A stretch of 64,000 bases of DNA from Carposina sasakii (taxonomy: Eukaryota > Arthropoda > Insecta > Lepidoptera > Carposinidae): contig CP053157.1 in NCBI GenBank assembly GCA_014607495.2, positions 4,960,001 to 5,024,000 on the forward strand. Reading direction: 5' to 3'. Every line of letters starts with the position of its first letter. Within the stretch, counting starts at the first letter, position 1. Below, one piece after another: positions 1 to 11,847 of this stretch. The translations under genes were made by a program, and so were the position numbers. Below the pieces are notes generated by a model. The model made no database searches. It saw only the letters and a program-made list of their open reading frames with translations, and had not been told where the DNA came from.

Positions 1-25
1 TATATTATCTGAACTAATAGTCTAA

Positions 26-599
26 GATCCCACCATAGATTTACTACGCTCATCTGTTTATAGAATAAAACCTTATTATTACAAACATTTACGATTAGGA
101 GAATATATATCCACTGGGTTGCCTATCAAAATATGGCCGAAAGTATTTTAATTGAATTTTCAAAAAATATATTTTGCCGACGAAAAAAAATAACACATAG
201 GCATTATTCTGGGAAAATATTTTTAACCCGGTTAATTTCGACATTTCATTTGTTCTGCAGTACACTCGGACGCAGACGGAGTTGCAGGCGTCCACTAGTG
301 TCACTGAATATATTTCAAGACCGTATATAGGGTAAACAATTCCGTTCAGTGTTTGAACGATGAACTATTCAATTTGAATTTGGAATTACTGTTACGTTGA
401 ATCTTTGAAAAATTATTTTCGCGATCTATGTAGATTTCAAGAAATCCGTGGGACTCGCGAATTGCGTAAAAGTTTCGAGGTAGGTTCATGCGTTTTGGAA
501 TTATTATTGAATGAATATATATTCTCCTAATCGTAAATGTTTGTAATAATAAGGTTTTATTCTATAAACAGATGAGCGTAGTAAACCTACTGTGGGATC
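26..599. repeat. Long terminal-inverted-repeat element (about 570 bp)
   Basis: Positions 26-110 and 514-599 are inverted copies of each other over about 85 bp with only a few mismatches, and weaker pairing continues outward for some 10 bp. The interior (about 150-305, minus orientation) is a dispersed repeat that ends in the 'tccactagtg'-type motif also found at 34,998, 41,226, 49,155 and 59,870. No coding capacity is visible. It is best read as a non-autonomous DNA transposon or foldback element that received another repeat. The left arm recurs at 44,930-45,010 and the right arm at 46,925-46,965. Confidence 0.6.
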
Positions 600-619
600 T
601 CATACTATAACTAATCTGA

Positions 620-1190
620 AGGTCTATTTAATATTGCGTCCGAAGACTGGCCAACTCGAGTATTCTAGATCGGCCAATTGGAGCCAACGTGTGCAGTCGG
701 GTATTCAGCAAGTGGCGCCATGCGACATTCTTGGCCAGTGCTAACACAGACAACTTTCATGCATAGTTAACCAACTGGTCCGCCGGTAGCTCGCACAGGT
801 AAACATAGACTTAAGTTCAATCAACCACACACGGGTGGAAGTGAATTATTTAGCCCTTTTCATAGTCTTCAGGTCATAACGTTGATTAAACCGATGCAGT
901 AGTTAGTCAACTGCATTGTTAGGTTTAAATTAATAATTGTATTGTTCTTGAAGTGTCTTCACGTTGAGCAAATCAGAAGCAGATCGTTTGAATACAACGT
1001 AGATATTGCAGATCGCCTTGGGGACAGTTAATTGCATTTTATGTAGACTATATGAATATTAGAACTTGTTATGAAAGTAGGGCTCGAGCCATATTGATTT
1101 ATTCCAGTCTTTAAATTATATTAAAGTATTAATTTAGATTGAAACAGACAATAATAGCGATTTAAGTCTAGCAAGACATCCATCCCATTA
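620..1190. other. Gene-free stretch
   Basis: I see no open frame, RNA gene or clear repeat border here. A GC-richer part (about 640-800) has no recognisable coding potential. Confidence 0.5.
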
Positions 1191-1191
1191 T

Positions 1192-1580
1192 ATTTATAAT
1201 TGCCTTTGAGCGTCACGTTTTATGTCGCTCCAGGTCTTCACTGCTTTCTTCGCCTCTGCGATGATTGTACGCCGCAAGGTCTGCTTAGGACGGCCACGTT
1301 TGCGCTTCCCTTGGGGGTTCCAATCTAGGGCTTGTCTCGGTATGTGATTTTCCTCCCTTCGCAGCGTGTGGCCGATCCAGTTCCACTTGCGGCGTTTAAT
1401 CTGCTGGTCGATTCGGATCTCACCGCAGTGTTCCCATAGCTCTAAGTTCGAGATTTTCTCGGGCCAGTAAATACCGAGAATATGGCGAAGACAGCGGTTG
1501 ACTACGACCTGGAGGCACCGACGGTGCGAGATGTCCTTGGTAACCTTCCACGTTTCACACCCGTACAGCAACACGGTTTT
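1192..1580 (-). pseudogene. RTE-type LINE, reverse-transcriptase C-terminal fragment
   Basis: The minus strand reads about 126 residues of the region just after the reverse-transcriptase palm and thumb of non-LTR elements: YGCETW near the start, then NRCLRHILGIYW, KRRKWNWIGHTLR and a basic GKRKRGRPKQT tail. These are family motifs of the 'endonuclease-reverse transcriptase' proteins abundant in insects. The catalytic FADD-containing part is missing, so the copy is 5'-truncated and dead. It differs from the fragments at 11,848 and 16,720, so it is a separate subfamily. Confidence 0.75.
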
Positions 1581-1599
1581 AACATTCTCATGTCATTTT

Positions 1600-2640
1600 A
1601 TTATAATGCAACATTGAAATATTTGGATAACAATTGGAACAACAATAATATCTATAACTAACAATTTATTTTAAAATATTAAACAAAAGCCTACCTAAAC
1701 AATAGACTGCTAGACTGCCACAGTGTTGATTAAAAGAGGTCCGAACGGTAGAATGGGTGGAAATGAAAACTAGAACTCGTGAAATAAAAACGAATGAAAA
1801 ATCTTTTATCATAGAGAGCCAAAATATATAAATTTGAAACACAAAAATTGTGCTCGAAATATAATAGATATCTACTGAAATGAAATTTTTTATTTTAAAC
1901 ACGAAACACCAAATATTCATTACACAATGTACCTACTGGTGCTTTTCAATTCGTATTTTCTGTTTATGCTGAAACATTTTCATATGTTTAGGTAAATGAT
2001 GTTTTACCTACGTATTTAATATCATTTTAATAAGGGAGGAATCCACCTACAAATACTTATATTCACGATACGTATTATATTATTGTTGATAGGAAAATTC
2101 CGGATGATTCGTACTTGTTTAACAAAACAAAATAACACATCCGCGGGTCACTAAAAGTAACTTGATAATATAGTCCACAAAATCCGTACAAATTAGGAAG
2201 GTTTCTCCTAGCGAAGAATAATGCCATATATCTATTCTACTGTAGTTAGAGTTATAATATCTCGAATAACGCGGTTAATAACGTAATTTGAGGGCGTATC
2301 TGCTTATAAACTGAGCCATAGAGCTTTATGATGCTATCACTTAAAATTATTGTCTCTAAAGTAAACTAAAATTATCTTATTACTACTTTAAAAAAGTTCC
2401 ACCTGACTTGAAAGAGAAAACTAAAGTCAATTATGATGTTTGTCCACGAAGTAATGGATGGATTGGCGTGTGCTTATCGTTAACCTATTGCTCCTATATA
2501 TTGTTATCAAATAATTAATTACAATTGTATCATAAAATCTGCCATTATATTATTTACCACCCAAATTGGCCCTCATGACGTTGTTTTATAATATACTACA
2601 AGGTTTAACAGAAAAACAAACAGTGATTAAATATACGCAA
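1600..2640. other. Gene-free AT-rich stretch
   Basis: Only short chance reading frames occur and nothing resembles a protein family. No structured RNA or sharp repeat was recognised. Confidence 0.5.
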
Positions 2641-2785
2641 GTCAAGCAGCGGTACTGACGTTGTAGTGAAAATTTGTGCGTGAAATATTGTGAAATTTTA
2701 GTGAAAAATTTACATTATTAATGATATATCATGTTATCATCTTTGGAATTCATAGGTGTTAAGATAATGTCTACAAACACTGGAG
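2640..2785 (+). other. Candidate first exon (5' UTR plus short coding start)
   Basis: Upstream sequence rich in short 'gtgaaa' motifs, as in many insect leaders, precedes ATG at 2767-2769. After six codons (MSTNTG) plus one base comes a consensus donor, gag|gtgagt, at 2785/2786. Joined to 9674-9744 and then 15,985, the frame stays open into the secreted protein at 15,994. This would add 33 residues before its hydrophobic signal. The splice phases fit, but the distance is large and there is no transcript evidence. The start of this feature (2640) is a guess. Confidence 0.3.
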
Positions 2786-2842
2786 GTGAGTCCACCACAA
2801 GTAAACGTCAACTTGTTCAACTAGCATCACACTATTTCCATA

Positions 2843-3640
2843 CTAAACACTTGCTAATTCAAGTGTTTTAAGTTCAATAACTAACAATTCTAAGCTACTT
2901 CCCCCAGAACCAGTTAACCAAATATAAGGTACGAAGTGATCACTACAATAAGTTACGGAAAAGCAGCTAGACTGTGTTAAATAGAGACAAAGACAACGTA
3001 TAAATTGAATAGGATCTTCCGGCACCCACGGCACATCTACATAATAAGGGTATATGTCGACAATAAAGTATTGATCACCAGTCACCACCCACCATATAGA
3101 CTTACTTAATGACATTGAAGACCTTTGGGAAGGCGTAAAAAGCGGCATATCATCCCGAATATGAAACTTATACCTAACAATTATTTATTTATAAATGATT
3201 TCTTCAGTTATAAAACTTTAACTTTTCCGTGGATGATATAGCGAAAAGTACGAGATGTTGTAAACACACCCAGTGAGTAATTCTGCAGACATTTGTTGTG
3301 ATTGTGAGTAAATACTGCATTCCAACCTTTATTTGGTATATCGAGCCAAGATGCAAGAGCATGTATGGAATACGCAATGTGATCAATCAATTGCATCGTA
3401 ACTTTCATTCACTCTGCTAAATATTACGAATATGAAACATGCTAAGTCTCTTATACAGGGTATAACAAAAGGTAGGTACGAGTATGTTATTAAGCGAAAT
3501 GCTATGAACATAGCCCACTATAGAGAACCTATCCACAAAATTTGAGACTCGAAATTCCACACATCGTTTTTCGAGATGGTATGGAGAATTCCTAAACAAC
3601 TCCAGAATGTTCATACAATCTTGAAAAATCGTTTATGAAC
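2843..3640 (-). other. Unassigned region with several short minus-strand frames
   Basis: Three minus-strand frames of 60-101 codons lie close together (2843-3148, 3208-3408, 3417-3614), interrupted by stops and frame changes. I do not recognise the translations. The clustering could mean a decayed gene or transposase, but composition alone could also explain it. Confidence 0.2.
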
Positions 3641-3689
3641 GTTGAATAATATAACAAAGAGAAAAGTTCTATAGTGATGCGGGGCTACA

Positions 3690-3765
3690 CTAGAACACAT
3701 CGGCTGCATCTCCTTCCGTGTATGTTGTAAAAGTCGACTAAGAAACTCGGGCCACTCACTTTTTT
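3690..3765 (-). repeat. Dispersed repeat, copy 1 of 3
   Basis: The reverse complement carries 'gtcgacttt' and 'ggagatgcagc' motifs shared with 15,845-15,945 and 47,855-47,940, both in plus orientation. It is about 90 bp and non-coding. The family was not identified. Confidence 0.45.
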
Positions 3766-3772
3766 ATCATTT

Positions 3773-3836
3773 AGCATAGAGTGGCCAGATGAATAGGGGC
3801 TATGTCATGCCCCTTTTCATCTGGCCCCTCTATGCT
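3773..3836. repeat. Near-perfect hairpin, 28-bp arms and 8-nt loop
   Basis: 3773-3800 pairs with 3809-3836 at 26 of 28 positions around the loop tatgtcat. Such a compact foldback could be the collapsed end of a palindromic MITE or a precursor-microRNA-like hairpin. Nothing else in the sequence separates these options. Confidence 0.6.
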
Positions 3837-3958
3837 TAACGTGATTATAGTATCTCCTTTATGGTCCTTCTGTTCTAGCTATCCTTTTCGGGATCCGTCT
3901 AATAGAAGATAATGCAATTGCCTATTGATATTATATAATTATATATTATATATTGATA

Positions 3959-4640
3959 TTATATATTTGACGGATTACCGAACGGAGGGTTGCGTCCACT
4001 CGCTGACATGGATAATTCCAGGATATAAACAGTAGAGAGAACAAATTTCCGCACGTATTTATTCATTTGAGGAAACCAGAAATGACAGTAAACTTTTTCT
4101 AGAGTTTTTTCCCAGCCTAAGTGCATGACGCTTTCATGAACATGGTTGATTACAGTCCATTGAAACGATCTAGGGACTATTGGCAACCAACGACTGCGAT
4201 TATTCCTCTTAATTTTTCTGAACAAAATTCCACCCATAAGTTCGTAAGTGCCAGCGACATCTGGACTAAGGCTATTGTTTTTCAGATATATTATTAAAGA
4301 AGTAATTTCTAGATCCTTTTCCTGTTCAGCTCATGCCCTTGCGTCCGCCTCTGGATTGTCAGGATTAAATTCAGGTAACACTAGCTTAGGCAAGTTTTTC
4401 TTAGGTTCCATCATAGCCTTCACCATTTCCATCATGTTGTGATGCTGAAGTTCAAAAAGTTTTCGCCATTTGCTCTGGTCGGAGTGTAGTATTGAGCTAC
4501 GTCGCTCATTCTCGGAGTTATCGTTTTCCTGGTCCATCCCGCCTTCTGATGACGGATTGCCAAACGGAGGGTTGCGTCCACTCGTTGCCATGGGTTATTC
4601 CAGGATATAAACAGTAGAGAGAAATAAATGTTCCAAGTAT
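3959..4640 (-). mobile_element. Gypsy-like LTR retrotransposon remnant
   Basis: On the minus strand 4331-4591 reads a gag-like start (MATSGRNPPFGNPSS, an acidic stretch, then ..LPKLVLPEFNPDNPEA). 3959-4237 reads part of the pol region before the integrase, with the H-x(n)-H zinc-binding pattern in HVHESVMHLGWEKTLEKVYCHFWFP. The second zinc-finger half is damaged. The gag-start sequence occurs twice, at 4552-4622 and again fused to the pol end at about 3963-4035. The body of the element has therefore been deleted or rearranged between duplicated segments. No intact LTRs were found. Confidence 0.6.
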
Positions 4641-4742
4641 GTGAACAATTTATTGTAGAAGTACAATGATATTGCGCGGTAAGAAAATAGAGGATCGTGA
4701 ATTTGTAGTTGTCTGTACAGCGCTACGGCTCAGGTAAGATTA

Positions 4743-5330
4743 ACCGCGTGCTTTTTTTTTTTTTAATGATATACTGATGATAGCCTGAAGGGCTTTGTCA
4801 TCTTCACCGGGCTACTTGGCGTGCGCTGAAGGCGCACAACCGAATGGTTTAAACCTACGCGACCAGTGCATACGGCTGGAGCTTTGTCGCTTGGGGGACT
4901 AAACAAAGGTTTGTATGACTATTTGTAGGATGGCTGGTAGGGTCGGTGCCCAGCAGCGTCCTACTTTCGACTCTACCTACTTAGGGTTCCTGGAAAACCC
5001 ACCGCTAAAGAACCCTCGAAACAACTGCGGTGGGGCTGTGTTGGCCAAACGAGTCAGATCAGGGCTGCCTACTTTGGTCAGTCACCTGTCTAGTGTGTAT
5101 TGCATCTATGAGAGGTTGGCGGCGTCCCCTCCGACGGGGGCGTCGGATATTGGTTGCGCTTGACGTAATGGCGTCGTCGTCGTCCGCGAGTACATCTCGG
5201 GGACATCGTCTCTGCCCCGTCGAGTGGTAGTGACGGGGTTGGTATGTAATGGCTTTCACAACCAGCGGGTTGGTGTGATGAGATAGGCGGTCAAAGAAGC
5301 GACGTGAAGCGTCCTTTATGAGATTAGCCG
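4743..5330 (-). mobile_element. Jockey-type LINE, 5'-truncated copy A
   Basis: The minus strand begins at about 5330 with the last residues of a reverse-transcriptase ORF (RRFFDRLSHHTNPLV). It continues through a 3' UTR to a poly(A) tail, seen as the T run at 4749-4763. The 3' UTR aligns along its length with the one at 5335-5900, so this and the next feature are two copies of one family lying head to tail. Confidence 0.7.
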
Positions 5331-5332
5331 CG

Positions 5333-6580
5333 CTTTTTTTAATGACAATTGATGGTAGCCTGAAGGGCTTTGCCATCTTCACCGATCTAGGTGGCGTGCG
5401 CTTAAGGCGCACAACCGAAAGTTTTTAAGACTACGCGACCTGTGCATCCCAGTTACGCTGGGATATTGTCGCATTGGAAAGTTAACAAAGGGTTAAATGA
5501 CTTTTTATAGGATGACTGGTAGGGATCATGTCCCAGCAGTGTCCTACTATGACTCTACCTACTAAGGGTTCCAAGTAAGAACCCGCCGCTAAAGAACCCT
5601 CGAAAGAACTACGGCGGGGATTGTATTGGCCATGGAAGGTCAGGTCAGTGCTGCCTGCCCGGCCAGTCTCCTGCCTGGTGTGTGAGCTTCTATGAGAGGG
5701 GTGCGGCTGATCGATTAGATAAAGGCCAAATACGCCGTAATGGCGTCGTCCTCCTCCCTGACTACATCCCGGGGACGCCTACGACGACGCCCCCCGCAAA
5801 GAGGATGACGGAGCTTATAGTTAACGGCTTTCCCAACCAGCGGGTTGGAGTGATGGGAGAGACGATCAAAGAAGCGACGTGAAGCGTCCTTCATAAACTT
5901 ACGAATGGTGGGCAACTCTAAATCGCGATGGAGATCGAGATTTCGGACGAACCACGGACTACCCGTGGCCTGTCTGATAAAGTTGTTCTGGATCACCTGC
6001 ATTCCACGGAGAGTGGTTTTAGGACAGTGGGCAAAGACGACGCTCGAGTACATGAGTACCGGGCGTATGATCGTCTTGTAGAGCATGACCTTATGCCGAA
6101 GCCCAAGTTTGCTCTTGGAGCAAGTGAGGGGATAGAGACGGCTAGCAAAAAAGCGCGCCCTATCTGAGAATATCTTAATGTGCGCCTTGAACGTAAGCTT
6201 ACGATCAAGGATGACACCGAGATATTTGTAAGTCGCTACCCATGGGATAAAGCAACCAAATAACTAAATGGTGGAGACCGACTGACGTCGGCCTGGAGTG
6301 TAGGGGTCGGGGGAAGTCCCGCCAAAGAGCATTGCTGCACTTTTGTCGGGATTGACTTCTATACGCCAGCGTTGAAACCATGAGCCGAGGGTGGTAGCGG
6401 CTTGTTGCAGGGTTTTGCAGATAACCCCATGATTCCAATGTAACGTATAGAGAGCGGTATCATTAACCGCGCGCAGCTCGCTCTTCGCTTTATATCAGGG
6501 CATCCCCACTCAATCGCATCGGACGTAGCGCTGACGACAACAGCAAGCTCACGCGGACTAAGTCCCCTCTTTAACAACTT
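5333..6580 (-). mobile_element. Jockey-type LINE, 5'-truncated copy B
   Basis: The minus strand contains the reverse-transcriptase C-terminus of the Jockey clade: LYKTIIRPVLMYSSVVF, then QVIQNNFIRQATGSPWFVRN and LDLHRDLELPTIRKF (5715-6086). More upstream palm-region pieces are broken into other frames at 5993-6577. Its 3' end (T run at 5334-5340) abuts the 5' end of copy A almost exactly. At least two frame breaks make it inactive. Confidence 0.7.
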
Positions 6581-6589
6581 TTTTTGAAG

Positions 6590-8080
6590 ATAAATAATAA
6601 AAAATGCCTACAATTAGAAATAACAATAACAATCAACTGAATTTAATTTCAAATAAATAGAGGATTTATTTCATGCGCCGTCATATTATATACACGACAC
6701 ATGTTCACTCGTTTTTTGAAGACGCTCAATCAAATTTAGCCAAAAGCTCCCGAACTTTAGATTATCAACTTGTAGGTATTTGTTAAATCTTACCTTTATG
6801 AGAAAACGATAAATGATTTAAAATAACGCATAAATATGAGATACTGATATGTATATGCGTAAGTGTAAACTCATTCGATTTTATCGACAGAAATTTACAC
6901 ACAATGTTTAGAACGAACGGCGCCGGTGTTTTGCTTTTCTGTGACGCCGACGTCTTTGATGAGAATATAGTGGGTACTGTTATCATTCGAACAATGTTTT
7001 CTATTTTGATAGACTTCTTTTAAAACACACGATCTGCTTGATCTCAGTTCAAGAAGCTTGTCAATGTTTGATCAATTAATATATGTTTGATCGTGAAGAA
7101 AAACAAATGCTTTACATGTTCGTTCATGCCATGTGTGCAACATACCTTTTGAAATGTCTAATATATGAGTATCAAACAGGTATGTAACATATGTAGTTTT
7201 GACGAATAAGATGTGTTATTAATATCTTAGTAGGTACCTACTACCAAAGGTACATCGAGGACATATCAGAGCAGAGAGAGATATTGGCAAGTTAATTTTA
7301 AAGATTTCAATAGAGTAACCCAGTTACGAATGTCTACCTGTCTATGAATGTGACAAGTCCATTGATACTAGAATTGTTCGGAAAGAGCTGTCATTCAATG
7401 TTCATGATTCTTATAAATACAACAGAATATTTAATAGCTCAACAAATACCATAATAACAAGTATTACTAACGTAATTTATGATTCATATACCTATATTTT
7501 AGACACTTCCTACATATTTTACATTCCACACTTCTTTAGGGCTTCGGTTTATAGCTAGTAACCTAACTTGCAACCTACCTTAGGTGCCAGCTACTTAAAA
7601 GCATAAGCTTGCATCCATTAATTTCTCAAAACCAACTTAGACGCTCCGTTAACTTTTGACATGCAGCTACAAAACGCAATCTTGGGAGTCAAGTTTATAT
7701 CACGCAACAAGCAACAAAAGGTTTCATATGTTTATGGTTTTGTATAATAAACTTACTGCAATAAAGTTCTCAGTAACTGAAAAAAAGGTAAGTAAACCAA
7801 GAGTAGTGTGCTATTCTTATTTAATTGCTTGATTTTTCTTCAAAATATCATGCTGTTTACGTCTGGACACGCAATTCTAAACTTGGTTCTTGAATAAATT
7901 TCTCTAGATCCTGCAGATTTGGCTACCCCATTTTGACATCACACACAACCTATATATGGATATGTAGCGTTGTTGTGTGATATTATTAAGTGTATTTGAC
8001 CTCACGCTTAATATCTGATCACACCAAGGGTAGAATTCCCTAAAATGCATCGCTTATTTGATTTTCTTATTATTCCAAGG
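6590..8080. other. Gene-free AT-rich stretch
   Basis: I see no credible coding frame, RNA gene or repeat border. Confidence 0.5.
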
Positions 8081-8375
8081 TAACATAGTAAAATTATTAA
8101 TAAAGAAATGGAAAAAATTACTCACCCGGGTGGGAATCGAACCCACGACCTCTGCATTCCGTGCCAGCGCTCTTACCACTGAGCCACCGGGTCAATTACT
8201 CGGATGACGAATTTTACCATCTCTTTTTGAAATTACATTATTGGAAACGTTATTTTTCATCCCGATAATAAGCAAGATACATAAGCCAAATCTCGGCAAA
8301 CAAAGCTGAATCCCTCAGTACAATGTTTTAATGATGAAACGATCAACCATATCCTAACGGATTAACATAGTAAAA
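8081..8375 (-). mobile_element. tRNA-like SINE, copy 1, with target-site duplication
   Basis: The unit 8094-8362 is flanked by a 13-bp direct repeat, taacatagtaaaa (8081-8093 and 8363-8375), as expected for retroposition. On the minus strand it starts CCGTTAGGATATGG. After about 165 bp it reaches a tRNA-like module (8193 down to 8123) with a box A-like GGCTCAGTGGTAAGAGC and a box B-like GGGTTCGATTCCC. It ends in a T/A-rich tail. The anticodon stem cannot pair properly, so this is not a functional tRNA gene. Copies 2 and 3 are at 34,885 and 35,362. Confidence 0.75.
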
Positions 8376-9673
8376 AACATACAAATATGAGCCAGCAACG
8401 TTTAATAAACTAAACCTTGTCTATAGGAATTGATGTAAAATACAGATACGATCTCGTGTTGATCTTGTCACTATTGAAAGATCTACCCGCTGTATTGTTC
8501 ATGGCACAATCGCTTCTATAAATTCTATACATATCTACTATACCTCACTGTACTATATAACCTGTGCCTGTCAGCTGACTCTTGTATCATTGTTATACAG
8601 AGTATTATCCCTCGTTTGAATGTCACTGTTGTTAAATACCACACTGCTATAGTCTTTTCAGATTCTCGGGAGTGGACTGCTTGAAACGTTTACCGTGTAG
8701 ATACAGCATATAAACCAATATTGACAGTTTTACTAAAATTTAGGTTAATTTCTTTGCTTAGGGTAGACTTATTTTTTGTGCAACTTTATTGTCTCTATCT
8801 ATTGTAGATTGTATAGTTACAGCTTCTAAGCGGAACTAAAGAAAGGTTGTACGCGAATGAAGCTAATAAATTAAATTGCTTCCCTAACACCCTTAAAACT
8901 AAACTTATTAGTTAGTACAGTATGTGTAAAATTAATTATAATAAAAGATTATCGAATGAAGATGCAAAGGAAAATTTATGAAGCAGCACAATATTTATGC
9001 ACGTCTACCTTGAGCACAAGGTAGTGCGTTGAACTTTTACTTTTAACCAGACATGTGTTTTATTATAAAGTAAATATTGTTCAGAAAAGATTCAAATTGT
9101 TATTTATAACGTTGCAAAAAATAAAAATCAGAAACACCAGCGCATCGTAAACTTTTGTTGAACCCGAAAGAAAAAGTGACACTAACCGCCAACTTTTCGA
9201 AATTCACGCCAAATTCACGGTAACAATAATATGCCATATCCCTAGTAAAGTAACAGTTTAATCGGGGGTCAAATTGATGAGCGTTCGAGAAACTGGCAGT
9301 AAAGTTATCTCAAAGCCAAAAATACAACTTGTTTTCCGAATCGGTCAACTGGAAGAAGCTAGTTTCGGCTCCTCTGATGCTACGGTCCACTTTCGTGCAG
9401 TTTGTGTGTCGCCTGCACATTGACAATGTTGCGCCGCAAGACGTACATCACGCAGATATTGCTAGAAAGTTCTAGACAAATCATGTCTGTAGGACACGGG
9501 AACTTTATATCGACTGCTAAGTACACGAGTAATGAAATATACGGAGAAATCTCCACCATTTACTTAAGTATACAACGTACATAAAGATTTATATGCTATT
9601 CAAGTTTTACAGGCACGGAAATAACTCTTACGATGTCTTTGAAGTGTATTAAAATGTAATTTGTTTGTTGCAG
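8376..9673. other. Gene-free stretch, possibly intronic
   Basis: No supported gene or repeat is visible. If the exon at 2767-2785 is real, this lies in the first intron of the 15,994 gene. Confidence 0.4.
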
Positions 9674-9744
9674 GAGTGCGCAGGAGTTGGATTCGCTATA
9701 ATGTGACCGGCGCTGGCGCACGGCGACGCGCGTCTCTTGTCAAG
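9674..9744 (+). other. Candidate internal exon, GC-rich
   Basis: A good acceptor (tttgttgcag) precedes 71 GC-rich bases, followed by a consensus donor, caag|gtaagc. The exon stands out from its AT-rich surroundings. Joined to the exon ending at 2785 and the exon starting at 15,985, it keeps one open frame (…VRRSWIRYNVTG…). Otherwise it could be a 5' UTR exon of the same gene. Confidence 0.45.
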
Positions 9745-11847
9745 GTAAGCCTCTAGTCTCTCCACTTTTCTCCTTGGTTTTCGATCAAATTGCAATATTA
9801 TTGATTCAAGTTAGGTGGATACATATGTCTGTTGTAAAGGAAAATCTTTGATAAAAAGTCTCTTTATTCGAAATACTATTCCACTTATAAGGATGTTCCG
9901 GAATTGCAATATCAGGAATGCGATCCTTAAGCCACGTTCTGACTTCTCCATTTTCAGAACATGGCTATATTAATGTGTCATTACAAATGCAGGCCGTCAC
10001 TCTTAAAACTTAAGGAAATATGAAACTTCCTCCAAACTTTACAAACAGGAAAGTAGGTAAGTAAGTATTGGTTTCTGTCCATTATCTTCATCGTTTTATG
10101 AGTTATTATGAGAGTCAATAGCTATGCATGCCTAATATGTTAAAAAATTTCATTAAATCGATTTACTTTGTGTAATCCGTAAACAATCATTATAAAATGG
10201 GCATAAATCCACATTTAACGCCGTCAGAGATAAGCCAATAGGTACCACGTATAAAAACGAGTCCTATAGTGGTACAGGTAACCTTTAAATAATAATTACT
10301 TGTGTATTCGAGACGCAGGGCGCGGCTGCAGCGACCGTGAAACGTAACGTGATATATTATTTGTTATTCATGGACAAAAACTCTCGATTCCATCGCTTCC
10401 GTCAAATCAAAGAGATGTCTTCCGAAAATACAAAGGTGATATTCTGAACGCATCCGTTTCGGTCTGCTACATGCCATTTCGTATTCGCGCTTATTAACGA
10501 ACGACGTTCTTCCGTCCGTCCTTTAGAAACTCATAGTAATTGGACCGAAACTACAGACCCTTTACTATTCACGTTTTGTTTTTCTAGTTTAGTTTTTTAA
10601 ATAGTTCTATTATAGTATAAATCACCTATCTTTTTCGAAGCCCTGAAACTATACTTAAATACCGTATACACAAAATGCTCGCGATCTTATAGGGTCTATA
10701 AATAGGTAAATAGAGTGATATTAGTGATATTAGTCTATGTCTTTAACTCTTTCTATATCAAAATAAATATAAGTAGGCTACCTAATATCCCTTTAGAAAC
10801 AGATATATGGGGTCTAAAGGACCCCGGAACAAGGTAGAAAAGCCTTTGAGTAAAATGATCACCGCAGCGTCCAGCAATTTTACTAGCGCCCAAAACTCAT
10901 TTAGATTGAAAAAATTATAGTAAAATTTCGAGCCACATGTTCACCACTCAGTCACTAGGTCGCATCTCGACACACTTGCCTACAACAGTGACAAAAGTAC
11001 ACCTGCAAAAAGTAATTACAAACGACAATACATCACGGATGAATCTGAATTGAACATGTTGTTAAGCCGCCGAATGGAATATACTCGTACCGTTCGATTG
11101 AACGCAAATTATTCTCTGGTAATTAAAACTAATGAGTTTCTGGATAGCAATTGGTTTTATATTACCTGCATGTTTGAAAACAGAAATATTACTGAAAACA
11201 AAGGTAGAGTTAGAATGGATTGTGATTCATAGAGCCATGTACCTATAGGTAGTGGTAGGTCGGCGACGACACAATTAAATGTGTCATTCATTAGCGTCTA
11301 GCATTTAGGTTACAATTTCAACTGACTGTTAATGACTGATATTCTAGAAGAAGGTTTATTAGTGCACAACCGTCTTTAATGGAATTTTATAGGCCATCTC
11401 CTGCCGTTTAGATATTAGATTACAGAAATGATACAGACATAGGACATTTACCTAAGTACCTAAGCTCTAATATCACTTAGGTTTCTTAAAATTCACGTAA
11501 ATTCATATAAGAATATTGGACTTCTCATATTTCTAAAGCCCGTGTTATAAAGATCACGGAACCTTTTCAATTAACTGCTCTAAATCCTCTATGACCGGTA
11601 AGTTTGTCGTTTTTTACATGGCTATTAAACCTTCACGGAAATACCATACTCATTAGTATTTGTCAAAGTTGGAGCCGAGGATTTGTAGACAGTTAACAGT
11701 TAATTATAACCAGAGCTTTCAATGTGCTACTATTTCGTTTGAAGACATATTTTCTCATGGATTTTACAAAGGCCAAACAACAAAACCTAATGTTAAATGA
11801 CTTATTCAGATTCGCACCTAATGTATTGATGGTACATAGGTGTAAGG
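9745..11847. other. Gene-free stretch, probably intronic
   Basis: Only chance reading frames occur. Nothing was recognised. Confidence 0.4.

Noticed and set aside
8123..8193. tRNA gene on the minus strand
   Set aside because: Box A- and box B-like sequences exist, but the anticodon stem does not pair and the module lies inside a retroposed unit with target duplications.
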